NCBI GenBank assembly: GCA_030407005.1
Contig: JAUDYN010000011.1
Location: forward strand, 1,354,501-1,418,500
Reading direction: 5' to 3'
Length of the DNA stretch: 64,000 nucleotides
DNA from: Desarmillaria ectypa
Lineage: Eukaryota; Basidiomycota; Agaricomycetes; Agaricales; Physalacriaceae
Position numbers and translations under genes: made by a program. Below the pieces are notes generated by a model. That model was not told the origin of the DNA. It did no database searches and saw nothing but the letters and a program-made list of their open reading frames with translations. The first letter of the stretch is position 1; each line of letters begins with the position of its first letter. Of this stretch, positions 61,896 to 64,000 are shown piece by piece.

Positions 61896-64000
61896 CTACG
61901 AATCGTCTCCATTTGACTTCGTCGTAGCCAAGACTTCTCTCAATAGTTTTTCAATGCCTTCCAGTTTGGTCTCCATACCAGCAATGCGCTTCTCGAGACG
62001 CCTCTCTCTGCCCTGTTTCTGTGCTTGCTCATAAGCATATTGAAGTTGGAAAAAATTACGTGGCATACCCCAGGTATCTTACCCGTTGCTTCGGGGTGGT
62101 TCGAAACTTTTGTAGGCTTGGGGGGATCTCTTTTACTATCAGTGGCGGGCTGTTCGAAAGGGAATATAAGCACCGCCGAAGGTTCGGAGGGTGCTTCATC
62201 CTGTGGGAAATGTTCTTCATCATTGAAATCATCTTCATCTTCCTCCTCCTCCTCGTCATTTCCATCACCACTGTTGTCGTCAGTTTCATCGCTACCACTG
62301 CCTTCCTCATTGTCATCCTATAACCCATCATGTGTTTTTCATTCTTGAGAGGAAACCGGGAAAGGACGTACCTCCGAGCTGCCGCTGTCCCAATAATTCA
62401 TCCACCAATTCTCGAACAGGCCTGAAGCGAAGCTTTGCACCTGAAGTTTAATATCCAACCGCTGCTGACGCCAGCATTCCAAAAGTGTTTTCAACCTGCA
62501 TTCATACGCAGTGGTCAAACTCGTGATGGTTATACGCATGGTCGCAAACTCTTGATCCGAAAGCACATAAATCTGCGCAAGTTCTACGATCTTCCTATGT
62601 TGTTGCAGGACAACGCTGAGCAGACCAAGGAATGCCTGTTTGGTTTATCAGAATGACAATTACACATAGCTGGGAACCTCTGGTAAAATCATTTCACCTG
62701 CTCGATTTGCTGGCTTCCGCAGATGACATTCACCGTTGCTGGATCATCGATCCGATATTTTGTCCGGACCAGATGGGATCTGACGTTCTTCATCTCAGCG
62801 TCCATATACTCAGCTCGAAGTTCCTGAAGTCTTTCATATCCCGCACCAAGGTTTTCTCCCAGATAACCGAGTGTGTCAGTATAAACTGAGCTGACAATGT
62901 TCCTCACGTCTTCTAAACAGTCTTCTCCAATATATTCCTCAAGGAACCCAGCATTTTCAGGGAGCACCTTCGCTTTGCTGTCCTCCAAAAAATCCAAGAG
63001 AAGGTCGCGCCGTCGCTTGTATCTGTTCATCAATGATCACCGCAGAAGGTAATTAAAAAGTGAGAAAGGCAAACATAACGGTGTTACCGTACCATCCCAC
63101 GGCCCAGCTAGAAAAAAAAAGTCAGAATTTCTGTCTTTCATGCAGTGTACGAAACGACGTACAAAGCAATCCATTCCGGTGTGCTCCAGCTTTTCGGTTT
63201 ATTCTGGAAGAAATTGTTGACTTCATGTACCGAGAAATAACCACTTCCGTCATCGTCGATGGCGTCTCCAATTGCTGGATAAACTATTGTGCGTTACTAC
63301 ATCAGATAGTGCCGCTGCTGCTTTAAAGCAGAGTACATACAAATAACCTTAGACATAAAGTCTAGGGTCTATTTATCACGATAGTTTTCTTTCTCCTTTA
63401 GCCGATATATTGCAAATTGTTGCGCGAAGTGGTGGTGAGTAGCTAAAAGATAGATGCCGGATTACTCGTAGTCCAATACACAAGTCAGGACCATACCGTC
63501 AACGAAGTGTCGTACTTTGCAGCTGAGACGCCATTGCTTGCTACGATATTCACGTCAGCGCTTTATAAGCTTATTATTGAGGGGTAAGTTACCATCTCTA
63601 CAAAAAGATGTGAGCATGCTATGATGCGATATAAAGAAAGACAAATACCCTTCCAGACTGCTCGAATGTTATCGTCCATAATAAGATCATGAGGCCCAGA
63701 ATTGAGGTTATAAGGGATGGTAAACATATGAGTTGACTGGTGTTCTTCGCATACTCACGTGTATAAGGATAGTCTCAGCAGATTTCTCAACCGCCTCTTT
63801 GAATTGTGACACTGCGGCTTCAACCTTGAGATTGTACAGCTCGCTAAAGGGAAGTTGAGCAATGCAGACACGTCAGAACAGTAACCTGATCTCGCATACA
63901 CGTTTGAAGTAAGCAGTGAATCCAGGTCCGATCGCATAATGTACTTCATCGAGGATGTGATTTTCTCCCCCATTTTATCCGCGATGTAGCTGAGCATTTG
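61896..64000 (-). CDS. EF-hand protein with C-terminal coiled coil, 5' end beyond window
   Basis: A minus-strand gene enters from the right edge and stops at 61896-61898. Exons read (5' to 3'): MLSYIADKMGEKITSSMKYI, ELYNLKVEAAVSQFKEAVEKSAE, a canonical EF-hand loop (AIDDDGSGYFSVHEVNNFF at about 63215-63275) followed by KSWSTPEWIALxWAVGWYGN, then YKRRRDLLLDFLEDSKAK. Next comes a Glu/Asp-rich stretch (about 62190-62340), and finally a basic coiled coil EKRLEKRIAGMETKLEGIEKLL. The EF loop has Asp, Asp, Ser, Tyr, Ser, Glu at the Ca-binding positions, so calcium binding is plausible. The WS-PEW-A...GW motif is a recurring block in Agaricomycete EF-hand proteins of unknown role. Some middle exon borders are uncertain, and 63290-63755 is only partly assigned. 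Confidence 0.65.

Overview
This window is nuclear DNA of a filamentous basidiomycete fungus, almost certainly an Agaricomycete. Genes on both strands are broken by many short introns (about 45-70 bp, GT...AG with a CTAAC/CTGAC-like branch site). Housekeeping genes (CWC15, UBC13, CDC73, GLTP, transketolase, BEM46) are scattered among mushroom-type expanded families: F-box fragments, RluA-type pseudouridine synthases, fungal protein-kinase-like genes, and small secreted or coiled-coil orphans. All gene models are my own splicing by eye. Introns were accepted when they restored the reading frame and the family alignment.

Left part (1-28.6 kb) is a rearranged accessory region. A 2.55 kb segment carrying a complete pseudouridine synthase gene occurs twice in inverted orientation (about 550-3128 and 18535-21085). 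The left copy shares a divergent promoter with CWC15. Between the arms lie F-box debris, a possible mitochondrial two-TM protein, a diverged direct repeat, an orphan single-pass membrane protein and a 1,260-residue RING-H2 protein. Outside the right arm sit two tail-to-tail paralogues of a kinase-like gene. One is intact but has a substituted C-terminus; the other is frameshifted and has lost its kinase domain. A third piece of this family, carrying the natural C-terminus, lies at 140-385. A two-gene block (coiled-coil protein ending in a Cys-Cys-Leu-x tail, plus a convergent secreted Leu/Val-rich protein) is present at 26.7-28.6 kb, with a decayed copy at 16.3-17.9 kb.

Middle part (28.6-47.6 kb) is gene-poor with isolated genes on the minus strand (BEM46-like hydrolase with a damaged 5' end, UBC13 with a 12-nt microexon, a Ser/Pro-rich protein, GLTP), an alpha/beta hydrolase on the plus strand, and long stretches where I see no gene.

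Right part (47.6-64 kb) starts with three consecutive plus-strand genes: an FAD-dependent halogenase, a SAM O-methyltransferase and a secreted intradiol ring-cleavage dioxygenase. They look like a compact module for chlorinated and methylated aromatics. After it come CDC73 and a transketolase (divergent; the transketolase needs a one-base frame correction) and an EF-hand protein that runs off the right edge.
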